64,000 nucleotides of DNA, from NCBI RefSeq assembly GCF_016863655.1, contig NZ_BOPH01000043.1, forward strand, positions 1 to 64,000, written 5' to 3'. This DNA comes from Virgisporangium ochraceum. GTDB lineage: Bacteria > Actinomycetota > Actinomycetes > Mycobacteriales > Micromonosporaceae. Shown piece by piece: positions 25,383-37,592 of the stretch. The first letter of the stretch is position 1. Every line of letters starts with the position of its first letter. Both the position numbers and the translations under genes were made by a program. Under the pieces are notes generated by a model. The model ran no database searches. It saw only the letters and a program-made list of their open reading frames with translations, and was not told the DNA's origin.

Positions 25383-26173
25383 ACCTGACCCTGCGCGTGT
25401 GGCGGCAGAAGGGCCCTGACGACAAGGGCCGCATGGTGTCCTACGACGTGCCGGACGTCTCGCCCGACATGTCGTTCCTCGAACTGCTCGACACGCTGAA
25501 CGAGCGGCTGGTCCTGCGCGGCGAGGAGCCGGTCGCGTTCGACCACGACTGCCGCGAGGGCATCTGCGGCGCCTGCGGCGTCGTCATCGACGGCGTGGCC
25601 CACGGCCCCCGGAAGGCCACCGCCGCCTGCCAGCTGCACCTGCGGCACTTCCGTGACGGCGACACCATCGACGTCGAACCCTGGCGGGCCAGGGCGTTTC
25701 CGGTGGTCAAGGACCTGGTCGTCGACCGTGGCGCGTTCGACCGCATCATCCAGGCCGGCGGCTTCATCTCCGCGCCGACGGGCTCCGCCCCCGACGCACA
25801 CGCCACGCCGGTGCCGAAGGACGACGCCGACCGCGCGTTCGAGTCGGCCGCCTGCATCGGGTGCGGCGCCTGCGTGGCGGCGTGCCCGAACGGCTCCGCG
25901 ATGCTGTTCACCGCCGCGAAGGTCTCCCACCTCGGCCACCTGCCCCAGGGCCAGCCCGAACGGCGCTCGCGCGTGCTGGGCATGGTCGGTGCCCACGACG
26001 CCGAGGGGTTCGGCGGCTGCACCAACACCGGTGAGTGCACCGCCGTCTGCCCCAAGGGGATCCCGCTGTCGACGATCGCCGACCTGAACCGCGACTTCCG
26101 CGCGGCGGTCCGCTCCGCTCCCCCGATCCCCTCAGGTCGGCCCTCCCCCGGCCGATCGGGAACCCGGAGCTGA
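25379..26173 (+). CDS. sdhB: Succinate dehydrogenase iron-sulfur subunit
   Basis: A 264-residue protein starting at GTG 25379 (GTGA overlap with sdhA). The plant-type [2Fe-2S] ligands are in DCREGICGACG plus a later cysteine (ATAACQLH). The [4Fe-4S] site is CIGCGACVAACP, and CTNTGECTAVCP supplies the third cluster. It wires electrons from SdhA to the membrane anchor. The proline- and arginine-rich last ~20 residues look like an unconserved tail. It ends the sdhCAB operon, 16 bases before the DHH gene. Confidence 0.95.
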
Positions 26174-26189
26174 CCAAGGGGAGATCGTC

Positions 26190-27122
26190 GTGAAGTACAG
26201 GCTTGTGACGCGCAGTGACTTCGACGGCCTGGTGTGCGCCACGCTTCTGAACCACCTGGACATGATCGACGAGATCGTCTTCGTGCATCCGAAGGACATG
26301 CAGGACGGCAAGGTCAAGATCACCCAGAACGACATCATCACGAACCTGCCGTACGTTCCCGGCGCGCACATGGTGTTCGACCACCACCACTCGGAGACGG
26401 TCCGCGTCGGCCCGCAGGCGAACCACATCATCGACCCGACAGCGCCGTCCGCCGCACGCGTCATCTACAACGAGTTCGGCGGTGCCGAGTTCTTCACCGA
26501 CGTGCCGCTCGACCTCATGGAGGCCGTCGACAAGGCCGACTCGGCGCAGTACACCGTGGAGGAGATCCTCGACCCCACCGGCTGGACGCTGCTGAACTTC
26601 CTCATGGACAGCCGCACCGGGCTCGGGCGCTTCCGCGACTTCACCATCTCCAACTTCGAGCTGATGATGAAGCTCATCCACGCCTGCCACCAACTGGAGA
26701 GCGTCGACGAGATCCTGGCGATGAAGGACGTGCGCGAGCGGGCCGACCTGTTCCACGCGCACACCGAGCCGTTCATCGACCAGCTGCGACGGGTGAGCAC
26801 CGTGCACGACGACGTCGTCGTGGTGGACCTGCGCGACGAGGACACCATCTACGCGGGCAACCGCTTCATGGTCTACGCGCTCTACCCCGGGGCCCGGGTC
26901 TCGATCCACGCATTGTGGGGCAGGAACCGGCAGAACACGGTGTTCGCGGTCGGAAAGTCCATTGTGGACCGGACCTCGCCGGTCGACATCGGCTCGATCA
27001 TGCTCGAGTACGGCGGCGGAGGCCACCTCGCGGCCGGCACCTGCCAGGTCGACAACGACGACGCCGAACGAGTGCTCGCCGAGCTCATCCAGTCGCTGGC
27101 CCAGCCCCGCGTCCCGGCCTGA
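26190..27122 (+). CDS. DHH/DHHA1 family phosphoesterase
   Basis: A 310-residue protein from a GTG with AGGGGAGA upstream. DHH-superfamily metal motifs are clear: SDFDG at residues 9-13, FDHHHSE near residue 60 (motif III DHH), a D in EAVDKADSA, and the C-terminal DHHA1 glycine motif YGGGGHLAAGTC. Members include exopolyphosphatases, nanoRNases and cyclic-di-AMP phosphodiesterases; which of these substrates applies cannot be told. It lies 16 bases after sdhB and may be in the same transcript. Confidence 0.82.
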   Translation: MKYRLVTRSDFDGLVCATLLNHLDMIDEIVFVHPKDMQDGKVKITQNDIITNLPYVPGAHMVFDHHHSETVRVGPQANHIIDPTAPSAARVIYNEFGGAEFFTDVPLDLMEAVDKADSAQYTVEEILDPTGWTLLNFLMDSRTGLGRFRDFTISNFELMMKLIHACHQLESVDEILAMKDVRERADLFHAHTEPFIDQLRRVSTVHDDVVVVDLRDEDTIYAGNRFMVYALYPGARVSIHALWGRNRQNTVFAVGKSIVDRTSPVDIGSIMLEYGGGGHLAAGTCQVDNDDAERVLAELIQSLAQPRVPA

Positions 27123-27127
27123 CCCCC

Positions 27128-27160
27128 GCCGCGGCGGCGACCGCGCGGTGGCGCCGCGGC
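27128..27160 (+). terminator. GC hairpin after the DHH phosphoesterase gene
   Basis: GCCGCGGCG (27128-27136) pairs with CGCCGCGGC (27152-27160), a perfect 9-bp stem with a 15-base loop, starting 6 bases after the stop. It would end the sdh-DHH transcript. Confidence 0.55.
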
Positions 27161-27320
27161 AGTTCCGGCGCGAAATTCGTTGACGTCGTTTTCGGCTACT
27201 CACGGTATCGTCCGTAGGGGTGGAGGATCCGCGTCCGTGACCGTCCGGGGCTTGGGCGGGCACCCTACGGTCGCGCACGCGCGAGGTTCACCGACGCTCA
27301 CCGCGGGACAGGGGGGCGAC

Positions 27321-30038
27321 GTGAACAGGGAAAACGCGCACAGCGTCGCCGCCGACGACAGGGGGGCGACGCCGCTCGCCCGTCCCCCGGATCCGCGCCA
27401 GCCCTTCGACACGCCGCACCGCCACCACGCCGCCCGTCACGCGCGGCCCCGGCTCACCGAGGGATCGGTTGTGCGCCGCCGGCTGACCGACCTCGTCGAC
27501 GCCGGCGTGCGCCGGCTCGTCACGGTGGTCTGCGCCGGACCGGGGTGGGGCAAGACCGAACTCGCGGCGTCGTGGGCACCGACCTCGACGGACCCGGTGG
27601 CGTGGTTGACGGTCCGTCCCGACGACAACGACCGCACCCGGTTCTGGGCGCACGTGGTCGCGGCTCTGGACGGCCTCGACGCCATCGCCCCGGGCAGCAC
27701 CCTGGCCAGGCTGGAACCGTCGACCGGCGTCACCGACGGGACGCTCGTCCGGATCCTGGACGGGCTCGACGAGCTCACGAAGCCCGTCGTCCTCGTCCTG
27801 GACGACTTCCACGAGCTGCGCCGCCGCCGGGTCCTCGACGACCTCGACGACCTGCTGCTCTACCCGCCGGAGGGGCTCCGGCTCCTCCTGCTCACCCGGT
27901 CCGAGCCCGCGCTGCGGCTGCACCGGCTGCGCCTCGCCGGGGACATCGCCGAGATCCGGGCGCCCGACCTCGCGTTCCGGGAGGACGAGGCGACGCTGCT
28001 GTTCGCCCACCGGGAGCTGCGGGTGACCTGCGACGACCTGGCCCACGTGCTCGAACGCACCGAGGGGTGGGCGGCCGGTCTGCAGCTCGCCGCCGCGTCC
28101 CTCGCGGGCGGCCGGCGCGGGAGACCGGTCGACGGGCTCGCCGGCGACGACGGCGTCACCGACTACCTGACCCGCGAGGTGCTGACCGACCTGCCCCCGA
28201 ACGTCCGGCGCTTCCTGATGCGCACGAGCGTCTTCGACGAGGTGTGCGCCGACCTGGCCACGGCGGTCACCGGCGAACCGTACAGCCAGCGGATCCTCGA
28301 GGACCTGGAGCGGGCGAACGCCTTCGTCCAGGGGCTCGGCTCGTCACCCCGGTGGTTCCGGTACCACCCGCTGCTGCGCGACGTCCTGCGGCACGAGCTC
28401 GCCGTCGAGTCGCCCGGCGCTGTTCCGGAGCTGCACCGGCAGGCGGCGCGGTGGTACCACGGGCAGAACGCCGTGATCGAGTCGCTGCGGCACGCGGCCG
28501 CCGCCCGCGACTGGATCCACCTCGGCCGGCTGGCGGTCATGTGGCTGCCCGTCGTGGTCTCGGCCGACCGCGCGGCATTCGTCGCCGTGCTCCGGCAGAT
28601 CCCGCCCAACGAGATGTCGACGAGCGTGGAGCTGCTGCTGTCGGCCATGCTGGTGCAGTACACCGCCGGCGACTACGCCGACGTGCCGCGGCGCATCGCG
28701 CAGGCGCGCGACCTGCTCGGCCGCCCGTCGGGCCGGGGCACGCTCGCCGTCGAGGTGGCCCTGCTGACGATCGAGGCGGCGATCACCGCCCGGCGGCGGG
28801 GCGACATGCCGGCCCTGGTCGACGCCGCGACCGGCACCCTCGCCCGGCTGGCACACGCCCGCTTCGCGGAGCTGCCCGCGCTGCTGCAGTACCGGGCCAT
28901 CGCGCTGTGCCACAAGGGCATGGGCCTGCTCTGGAGCGGCCACCCCGGCCGGGCCGACCGGTACCTGTGGGCCGCCCTGACCGCGTCCCGCGGGGTGGGC
29001 CTGGTCCTGGTCGAGATCAACGCGCTCGGATACCTGGCGCTGCTGGCGGTGACCCGCGGCTCGGTCAGCGAGGCGTACGAACACGCGGCCCACGCCGTCG
29101 ACCTGGCCGACCGTCGCGGCGCCCGGGGCGCGACACAGGCCGTCCCGGCGCACCTCGCGCTGGCCCTGGCGGAGCTGGAACACACGAACCGGCCGGAGGC
29201 GGAGCGGGCGTTCCAGGAGGGCTTCGACGCGCACCGCGGCGAGCCCGATGTGACCCATGTGCTGCTGTCGTCGCTGGTCAGGGCGCGTCTGCTGGTGGCC
29301 GGCGGAGACCTCGACGCCGCCCGCGGTGAGCTGCGCCGGGCCCGGTCCGGCGCGGCCGCGACGATGGTAGCGCCGGCCCTGGACCGGTGGCACCGCCTCA
29401 CCGAGTCCGAGGTCGACCTGCTCTCCGGCCACGCCGAGGCCGTCGTCGCGCGGTACGGACGCCACACCGACAGCCTCCTGCCGTCCGAGACGGTGTGCCT
29501 GGCCCGGGCGGAACTGGCGATCGGCGGCCTCGACCTGGCGGAGGCCCTCGCCGCCCGGGCCCGCGCCGCCGCGCCCGCCGGCCTGGTCGCGGTGTGGTCG
29601 TGGGCGGTCACCGCGCTCGTCGCCGACGCGCAGGGCCACGGGAACCGGTCGGCCGACGCGCTGGCGAACGCGGTGCGCATCGCGCAGCGGGAAGGTGCCC
29701 GCCGCCCGCTCGTGAGCCTCGGCGAGCGGCGGTTGACCGCCCTCCTGGAGCGGCAGCGCTGGCTGTTCCGCGAGAACGCGAACTTCGTCGCCGACGTGCT
29801 GGCGGAGTCCACGACCGCCCGCCCGGCGCCGGCCGTCTCCCCGCAGACCGACCTCAGCGACCGCGAACTGGAGGTCCTGCGGTACCTGCCGACCGTGCTC
29901 ACGGCCGCGGAGATCGCGGTCGAGCTGCGCGTGTCGGTCAACACGGTCAAGGCGCACCTGCGGGCGATCTACCGCAAGCTCGACGTCACCCGCCGCCGCG
30001 AGGCGGTCGTCCGCGCCCGCGAGCTGGGCCTGATCTGA
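27321..30038 (+). CDS. LuxR family ATPase-regulator (MalT-like LAL)
   Basis: A 905-residue regulator. GTG at 27321 was chosen for its GGGGGG ribosome site; the frame opens upstream to 27180 without family similarity. Walker A AGPGWGKTE is at about residues 72-80 and a VVLVLDDFHEL Walker B follows, as in MalT/NB-ARC STAND ATPases. Winged-helix and TPR-like regions fill the middle. The C-terminus is a LuxR HTH (LSDRELEVLRYLPTVLTAAE, VSVNTVKAHLRAIYRKLDV). Such proteins are ligand- and ATP-dependent activators; MalT senses maltotriose, but the ligand here is unknown. It is not divergent from any obvious target. Confidence 0.9.
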   Translation: MNRENAHSVAADDRGATPLARPPDPRQPFDTPHRHHAARHARPRLTEGSVVRRRLTDLVDAGVRRLVTVVCAGPGWGKTELAASWAPTSTDPVAWLTVRPDDNDRTRFWAHVVAALDGLDAIAPGSTLARLEPSTGVTDGTLVRILDGLDELTKPVVLVLDDFHELRRRRVLDDLDDLLLYPPEGLRLLLLTRSEPALRLHRLRLAGDIAEIRAPDLAFREDEATLLFAHRELRVTCDDLAHVLERTEGWAAGLQLAAASLAGGRRGRPVDGLAGDDGVTDYLTREVLTDLPPNVRRFLMRTSVFDEVCADLATAVTGEPYSQRILEDLERANAFVQGLGSSPRWFRYHPLLRDVLRHELAVESPGAVPELHRQAARWYHGQNAVIESLRHAAAARDWIHLGRLAVMWLPVVVSADRAAFVAVLRQIPPNEMSTSVELLLSAMLVQYTAGDYADVPRRIAQARDLLGRPSGRGTLAVEVALLTIEAAITARRRGDMPALVDAATGTLARLAHARFAELPALLQYRAIALCHKGMGLLWSGHPGRADRYLWAALTASRGVGLVLVEINALGYLALLAVTRGSVSEAYEHAAHAVDLADRRGARGATQAVPAHLALALAELEHTNRPEAERAFQEGFDAHRGEPDVTHVLLSSLVRARLLVAGGDLDAARGELRRARSGAAATMVAPALDRWHRLTESEVDLLSGHAEAVVARYGRHTDSLLPSETVCLARAELAIGGLDLAEALAARARAAAPAGLVAVWSWAVTALVADAQGHGNRSADALANAVRIAQREGARRPLVSLGERRLTALLERQRWLFRENANFVADVLAESTTARPAPAVSPQTDLSDRELEVLRYLPTVLTAAEIAVELRVSVNTVKAHLRAIYRKLDVTRRREAVVRARELGLI

Positions 30039-30040
30039 CC

Positions 30041-30067
30041 CCTGCCGCGCCGCGTCCTCGCGGCAGG
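30041..30067. terminator. Hairpin between convergent LAL regulator and peptidoglycan-binding gene
   Basis: CCTGCCGCG (30041-30049) and CGCGGCAGG (30059-30067) form a perfect 9-bp stem with a 9-base loop. It starts 3 bases after the stop of the LAL gene and lies 20 bases before the end of the leftward gene, so it can serve both directions. Confidence 0.65.
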
Positions 30068-30087
30068 CGCGGCCCGGGAGGGACGGG

Positions 30088-30588
30088 TCAGCCGCCGGAG
30101 ACCGGCATCACCCCGACCGCGTGCTGGACACCCACCACGAACTCGAGCGCGCTCAACGCGTTCCACGTCTCCGGCCCGACGATGCCGTCGACCCCGATCC
30201 GGGCCCACGTCTGGAACGCGCGCACCGACGTCTCGGTGTTGCCGCCGAAGTCGCCGTCGACGCCCTGCGGGGTGGTCCTCCAGAGGTCGTACGCGCCCAT
30301 CGTCAGGATCGTCTGCAGGTTCCTCACGACGTCGCCCTTCGAGCCCCGCTGCAGCACCGGCATCGGCAGCCCGGTCGGCAGCGCCTGCCAGGTGGCCTCG
30401 TCGACGACGCCGGTCACCGGAAGGCCGGCCTGCTTCTGGAAGTCCTTCGTGGCGGCCTCGGTGAGCGGCCCGAACTCGCCGTCGACCGCCAGACCGAGGT
30501 TGGGTGTGCGACGCAGGGCCCGCTGCGCCTGCGCGACGGCGTCGCCTTCGTCGCCGTTCTTCACGGTCGGCATGCCGGGGTTGGCCAT
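30088..30588 (-). CDS. Double peptidoglycan-binding-domain protein without signal peptide
   Basis: A 166-residue protein made of two PG_binding_1 repeats: about residues 10-70 (VDGEFGPLTEAATKDFQKQA) and 78-150 (VDGDFGGNTETSVRAFQTWA). No enzymatic domain, signal peptide or membrane helix is visible, which is odd for a cell-wall-binding fold. The ATG has GGAGG seven bases upstream, inside the end of the preceding gene. It forms a two-gene unit with the unknown protein upstream. Export by a non-Sec route or a purely structural intracellular use are both possible. Confidence 0.8.
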   Translation of the reverse strand: MANPGMPTVKNGDEGDAVAQAQRALRRTPNLGLAVDGEFGPLTEAATKDFQKQAGLPVTGVVDEATWQALPTGLPMPVLQRGSKGDVVRNLQTILTMGAYDLWRTTPQGVDGDFGGNTETSVRAFQTWARIGVDGIVGPETWNALSALEFVVGVQHAVGVMPVSGG

Positions 30589-30590
30589 GG

Positions 30591-30962
30591 TCAGCCTCCG
30601 TTCGGGGTGGGTGGGGGTTCGGGAGGAGCCGAAGCGACCGCCAGGCGCGTCGTCCGCGAGGCGCCGATCACCTCGACCCCTTCGGTGCCGGTGAAGCCGA
30701 CAAGATCCAGCTGGACGCTGTACTCCGCCGACCCGTCGCCGGCACCGGGATCCGTGACCGTGCCGACGACCTGGATGCCGTGGTACTGCGGCCGGCTGAC
30801 GTACGTCAGCGGAACCAGCGTCACCTCGGTGCCCGCCGTCGGACGCGTCCCGCTGACGACGAGGGTCGGTCGGGGCGGATAGATCATCAGCGAGATGATG
30901 TCGACGCGGTCGAAGTCGATGAGCCGGCCGGGTTCCATCGCGTCACTCACGCATAGATGCAT
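30591..30962 (-). CDS. Hypothetical protein paired with the peptidoglycan-binding-domain gene
   Basis: A 123-residue protein if it starts at the ATG 30960-30962 (MHLCVSDAMEPG); an internal ATG at 30938 (MEPGRLIDFDRVD) gives 115 residues. I do not recognise a family. It alternates short hydrophobic strands and looks beta-rich (VDIISLMIYPPRPTLVV, VTLVPLTYVSRPQ), with a Pro-rich C-terminus. It has no signal peptide. The stop is 2 bases before the ATG of the peptidoglycan-binding gene, whose ribosome site lies inside this gene, so the two are probably co-translated and may act together. Confidence 0.6.
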   Translation of the reverse strand: MHLCVSDAMEPGRLIDFDRVDIISLMIYPPRPTLVVSGTRPTAGTEVTLVPLTYVSRPQYHGIQVVGTVTDPGAGDGSAEYSVQLDLVGFTGTEGVEVIGASRTTRLAVASAPPEPPPTPNGG

Positions 30963-30993
30963 ACCGTTGTCCGGGCCGCCGGGCAATCCTTTG

Positions 30994-32465
30994 TCAGATC
31001 GGCGCCACGGCGAGGACGTGCGCGGCCCACGGCGCCAGGTCGACGAACAGACCGGCGGACGCGAGGTCGTCACCGTCGCGGTCGTAGACGGCGCCGTCGA
31101 GCAGGTCGGTGAGCCGCCACCGCCGGCCCCGCACCGCGGTCCACGGCAGCGCGACGCGGCCCTGCGACCGGTGCGCCGCGAGGTTCACGGCGACCACGTG
31201 GCGCGGCACGGCGTCGTGCCAGGCCCAGGCGAGCACGTCGCGGTGGGTCGGGTTGTCCGGCCAGCCGTCGACGTCGAGCAGCGTCCAGTCGCCCCGACGG
31301 ACGGCGACGGCCGCCGGCACCAGCCGGTGGTAGAACCCGCGCAGGTCGTCGTCGGCCGGCTCGTCCGGGCGCCGCCCGAGAAACACCGGCAGGTGGGTCC
31401 GCCGGCCCTCGAACTGCCCCTCGTGCCACAGCGTGGCTCCGGGCAGCGTCGCGACCGCGACGGCGGCCGCGCGGTCGCGGCCGCCGGGCAGCGCCGTCGC
31501 CGCGCGCGGCTCGTCGTGGTTCTCGATGAAACGGATCAGCTTGCGCTGGTAGTCGGGTCCGGCTCCGAGGTGACCGCGCACAGCGGCCGCGTCCTCGTGT
31601 GCGAGCCGGTCGTAGAGCCGCTTGTCGTAGCAGAACTGGAAGCCCTGCTGCTGCAGCGTCCACTCCAGGTCCCAGTAGGCCTCGGCGATGAGGACGGCGT
31701 CGGGGTGGCGACCGCGCACCGCCGCCACGACCGTGGGCCAGAACTCCTCGGCCGGCGCGTCGCCGACGTAGGCGCCCCAGGTCTTGCCGAACACGTCGTT
31801 GGTGACGAGCATCGCCATGTCGCAGCGGACGCCGTCGCACTGGTCGAGGATGTCGGCGAGCGTGTCGACGGTCGCCTGGCGCAGCTCGGGGCGGAACGCG
31901 TTGAGCTGGACGACATCCGGCCACGGCGGGAAGAACGGGTCGCGGCCCCGGGCGATCACGTGGCCGCCCACCGCGATCCAGCCGGCCGGGTCGCGGGCGA
32001 GGTCGTCGGCGTCACCCGACACGAACCACTCCGGGTGCCCGGTGACGGCCGGATGGTCGGGCGCCACGTGGTTCGGCACGTAGTCGAGGACCAGGTGCAG
32101 CCCGCACCGCGCCAGCTCGTGCCGCGCCGCCGCCAGCCCGGCCGGGCCGCCGAGGCGCCCGTCGACGACGTACCGGCGCACGCAGTACGGCGAGCCGACC
32201 ACGTCGCCGGGCGCGAGGTCCGGCAGCGCGCGCCGGAACGCGTCCCGGAGCCCGGGGTTCCGCAGGGCGATGTCCAGCCCGGCCGGGCTGCGCTCCCAGA
32301 CGCCCATGAGCCACACCGCGTCGGTGCCCGGCGGCGCGAGCGCGTCCCAGACCTCCGGTGGCACGTCGGCGAGCGTCACCGGCGCGCCGAGCCGCCGCCC
32401 CAGATCCTCCAGCCACGGCCAGGTGTCGACCTCGTAGATCACGGGACGGTCGGGCCAGCCGGTCA

Positions 32466-32469
<4 letters not shown>
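30994..32469 (-). CDS. GH13 family glycoside hydrolase (alpha-amylase-like)
   Basis: A 491-residue cytoplasmic protein. Start at the first of two adjacent ATGs (32469, MMTGWPDRP), overlapping the stop of the GH63-like gene; the track of open frame upstream is not homologous. All four GH13 regions are visible: LVLDYVPNHV (I), DGVRCDMAML with the nucleophile Asp (II), VLIAEAYWD with the acid/base Glu (III), and RFIENHDEP (IV). The C-terminal all-beta domain follows. Without a signal peptide it likely acts on storage or imported alpha-glucans or glucosides together with the coupled GH63-like enzyme. Confidence 0.87.
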
Positions 32470-35207
<2,738 letters not shown>

Positions 35208-35273
35208 GTCGAGACATGCTCCGACGGCACGCCGGCGAGCACGTCATCCGTACGGGATGACGCGGCGGGGCGA

Positions 35274-35732
35274 TCACGGTGGCGCGGACCGGTCCGGGGT
35301 GGCCACGACCCGGATCACCGTGGTCCGGGCCAGCTTGTCGTGCACGCCCTGGCGGCGGCGGTCGACGAGCGACCACACCGCGCCGATCGGCACGTACGCC
35401 AGCAGCATCGCCCGGACGACCGACGAGACCCACCCGACCGGCCGGCCGTTCACGCGCACGACCCGCACCCCGAGCAGCGCCATGCCGGGCGTCCGGCCGG
35501 CGAGTCCCCAGAAGACCAGGCTGTAGACGGCCAGGAACGCCGGCGTGAGCAGCACGAGGAACGGCAGGACGGCCCGCACGAGGTCCCGCGGCTCGGCGAC
35601 GAGGCCGACGCTCACCAGCGCGAGCACGGCCGCCGTGCCGCTGACGCACGCCGTGACGACGACGAGGTCGACCACGTAGGCGACGGCCCGGCTGACGAGC
35701 CCCGCGTACTCGCGGTGCGAGGGCCCGGTCAC
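35274..35732 (-). CDS. RDD family membrane protein
   Basis: A 152-residue protein starting at a GTG that overlaps the stop of the upstream gene (GTGA). It has about three transmembrane helices with the RDD signature: the first helix region SRAVAYVVDLVVV, and the later WGLAGRTPGMALLGVRVV and DRRRQGVHDKLARTTV. RDD proteins are small membrane proteins sometimes linked to ion transport; the specific role is unknown. Confidence 0.85.
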   Translation of the reverse strand: MTGPSHREYAGLVSRAVAYVVDLVVVTACVSGTAAVLALVSVGLVAEPRDLVRAVLPFLVLLTPAFLAVYSLVFWGLAGRTPGMALLGVRVVRVNGRPVGWVSSVVRAMLLAYVPIGAVWSLVDRRRQGVHDKLARTTVIRVVATPDRSAPP

Positions 35733-36505
35733 GGCGGCTCGGAGATCTGTACCGCGCCGTCGTCCGGTGACGGCACGGGGTCCGGATCCGGTGCCGGTGC
35801 GGGCTTTCGCCGCAGGATCCGGGACGTCCACCGGTCGACGGTCGCGTCGCCGATCGTCGCGCTCGACCGGATGTGGGCGACGACGTCGTCGACGATGCCC
35901 TCCCGCTGCCCCCGCACCAGCGACCGCACCCGGTCGGGCTCGGCCTCCAGCATCGCGAGGACGTCGTCGAGGACGCTGCTGACCAGGGGACGCAGCACCC
36001 GGTTGATCTGCAGGTCGATCACCCGGTTGACGATGGGTGACGTGGCGACCGCCGTTCCGGCGGCGTCGAGGACGCCCTCGGCCCAGCGCCGGCTCCGCTC
36101 CCGCTGTTCCGTGCCCCGCTGTGCGACGTCGGCGAGCCGGTCGCGGGCCTGCCCGCCGAGGCGCGCCGCCCGGTCCGGTCCGTCCGAGGCGGTCCGGGTC
36201 GCGGCGCGCCGCGCGGCACCGACGAGCGCGGCGGCGGCGCCCGCGGCACCGATGGTCGCACCCACCGCGAGGTCCGGCAGGAACCACTCCCGCGTCCCGG
36301 ATCCCGCTGTCGCCCCCGGCGGTGGTGGCGGCGGCGGTAGCGGTTCCGGTGGGAGTGGCGGCGGCGGGAGCGCGGGCGTCGTGGCGGGAACGGCCGGCGG
36401 TGCCGGTTCCGACAGGTCCGTCCGCACCTCGACCACCTCGGGGTGCGCGCCGTTGTCCGCGGTGGGTGCCACGGCACGCCGTGGCCGGACCGGTCCGATA
36501 GCCAT
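35729..36505 (-). CDS. Hypothetical protein with Pro-rich N-terminus, coupled to the RDD protein
   Basis: A 258-residue protein from the ATG at 36505 (MAIGPVRPRRA) with AGGCGGC upstream. Residues ~45-75 are a proline-rich low-complexity stretch. A glycine/alanine-rich hydrophobic segment (LAVGATIGAAGAAAALVGAA) may be a membrane helix. The remaining part is charged and helical (DRLADVAQRGTEQRERSRRW), then amphipathic (INRVLRPLVSSVLDDVLAML). I recognise no named domain. It overlaps the RDD gene by four bases, so they are likely functional partners in the envelope. Confidence 0.6.
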   Translation of the reverse strand: MAIGPVRPRRAVAPTADNGAHPEVVEVRTDLSEPAPPAVPATTPALPPPPLPPEPLPPPPPPPGATAGSGTREWFLPDLAVGATIGAAGAAAALVGAARRAATRTASDGPDRAARLGGQARDRLADVAQRGTEQRERSRRWAEGVLDAAGTAVATSPIVNRVIDLQINRVLRPLVSSVLDDVLAMLEAEPDRVRSLVRGQREGIVDDVVAHIRSSATIGDATVDRWTSRILRRKPAPAPDPDPVPSPDDGAVQISEPP

Positions 36506-36591
36506 CGGGTGCCGCCTTCCCTGGGTCGACTGCCGGCACCATGGCACCGGCGGATCCGCGTCGCTTCATCCGGCGCGGGTGAGGCAACCGG

Positions 36592-36882
36592 TCAGATGCC
36601 GAGCAGCTTCGCCTTGGCCGCCGCGAACTCCTGGTCGTCGAGGACCCCGCGGTCGTGCAGCTCGGTCAGCTCGGCCAGCTGCGTGGAGAGGTCGTTCTGG
36701 GCCGGCGGTGGCGGCGGCGGGTAGCCCGGCGGCGGGTACTGGCCGCCGTAGCCCCGCGGCGGATACGGTGCGGACCCGTGCGCCTGTGCGCGTACCGCCT
36801 GCCGCCGGGTGACCCGGTTCGACACGGCGGTGGCGGTCCCCGCGACGACCGCGGTGCGGGCGATGCCCCGGAGAAGTCCCAT
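36592..36882 (-). CDS. SHOCT domain protein
   Basis: A 96-residue protein from the ATG at 36882, with AGGGGGAG just upstream (a GTG at 36885 is adjacent in frame). An N-terminal hydrophobic segment (RGIARTAVVAGTATAVSNRV) is followed by a Pro/Gly/Tyr-rich linker and a C-terminal SHOCT motif (LAELTELHDRGVLDDQEFAA, then AKAKLLG). SHOCT modules are short oligomerisation elements in many actinomycete proteins. It sits 9 bases after the DUF6325 gene, and the pair is frequently seen together. Confidence 0.85.
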   Translation of the reverse strand: MGLLRGIARTAVVAGTATAVSNRVTRRQAVRAQAHGSAPYPPRGYGGQYPPPGYPPPPPPAQNDLSTQLAELTELHDRGVLDDQEFAAAKAKLLGI

Positions 36883-36891
36883 CACTCCCCC

Positions 36892-37347
36892 TTACGCGCC
36901 GAGCGGCCGGCTGCCGAGAACCGCGAGGGCCTCGGCGACCGCCTGGGAGGGGACGCGCGCGATGTCGACGAGCTCGCCACCGGCCCGGCGGGCCGCACCG
37001 GCGAACCGCGCCGCCCACGTGTTCTCGAAGACGAGCAGCAGCGCCGACGTGTTGGGCTCCAGCGTGCCGCCGACCTCGTCGACGTCCTCGGCGTCGAGCA
37101 GGCCGACGCCGGGGCTGCCGTCGACCACGACGAACGCGGGCCGCATGTCCGGCCCCAGGTCGCCGATCTCGAGGGAGCTCACGGTCCCGTCCTCGGAACG
37201 GGAGACGAACAGCGCGTCGAGGATGCGCACGGTGCCGGCCTGGGCGAGGTCGAGCAGGGCCGGCGCGACCTCGCCGGTGAACTTGTTGCCGGTGAACCTG
37301 ATGACCGCCAGATCGACCGGTCCGACGTCGGTCAACGTCTCGTCCAT
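36892..37347 (-). CDS. DUF6325 family protein
   Basis: A 151-residue soluble protein. The ATG at 37347 (MDETLTDVGPVDLAVIRF) has GGAGGG seven bases upstream and fits the usual N-terminus of the family. The domain continues with TGNKFTGEVAPALLDLAQAG and RILDALFVSRSEDG. The frame is open back to an ATG at 37500 and that stretch encodes a hydrophobic helix (TAVAVARIGATVAILWAAMA), so a membrane-anchored longer form is possible. Function is unknown; the gene is paired with a SHOCT gene, and the family often appears with membrane or gas-vesicle-type accessory genes. Confidence 0.75.
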   Translation of the reverse strand: MDETLTDVGPVDLAVIRFTGNKFTGEVAPALLDLAQAGTVRILDALFVSRSEDGTVSSLEIGDLGPDMRPAFVVVDGSPGVGLLDAEDVDEVGGTLEPNTSALLLVFENTWAARFAGAARRAGGELVDIARVPSQAVAEALAVLGSRPLGA

Positions 37348-37592
37348 GTGGATGCCCTCCATCGTGGGTTGTGTGCGGCGCCGGCCGGCCGCCCGGATCG
37401 CGGCCATGGCGGCCCAGAGGATCGCGACGGTGGCACCGATCCTGGCGACGGCCACCGCCGTGTCGCGCCGGCTGACTCTGGTGCGTTGACGCTGGAACAT
37501 CGGGTGCCCGTGCCTTCCGTGTGGATGCGACCGCTCCATCCGAGGATTCGTGCTCGACCCGGCCAGTTCCTCATTCGCTGGTGATGAACGGC

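Noticed and set aside
27180..27320. Longer start of the MalT-like regulator at TTG 27180
   Set aside because: No ribosome site and no family similarity before GTG 27321; this stretch better serves as promoter.
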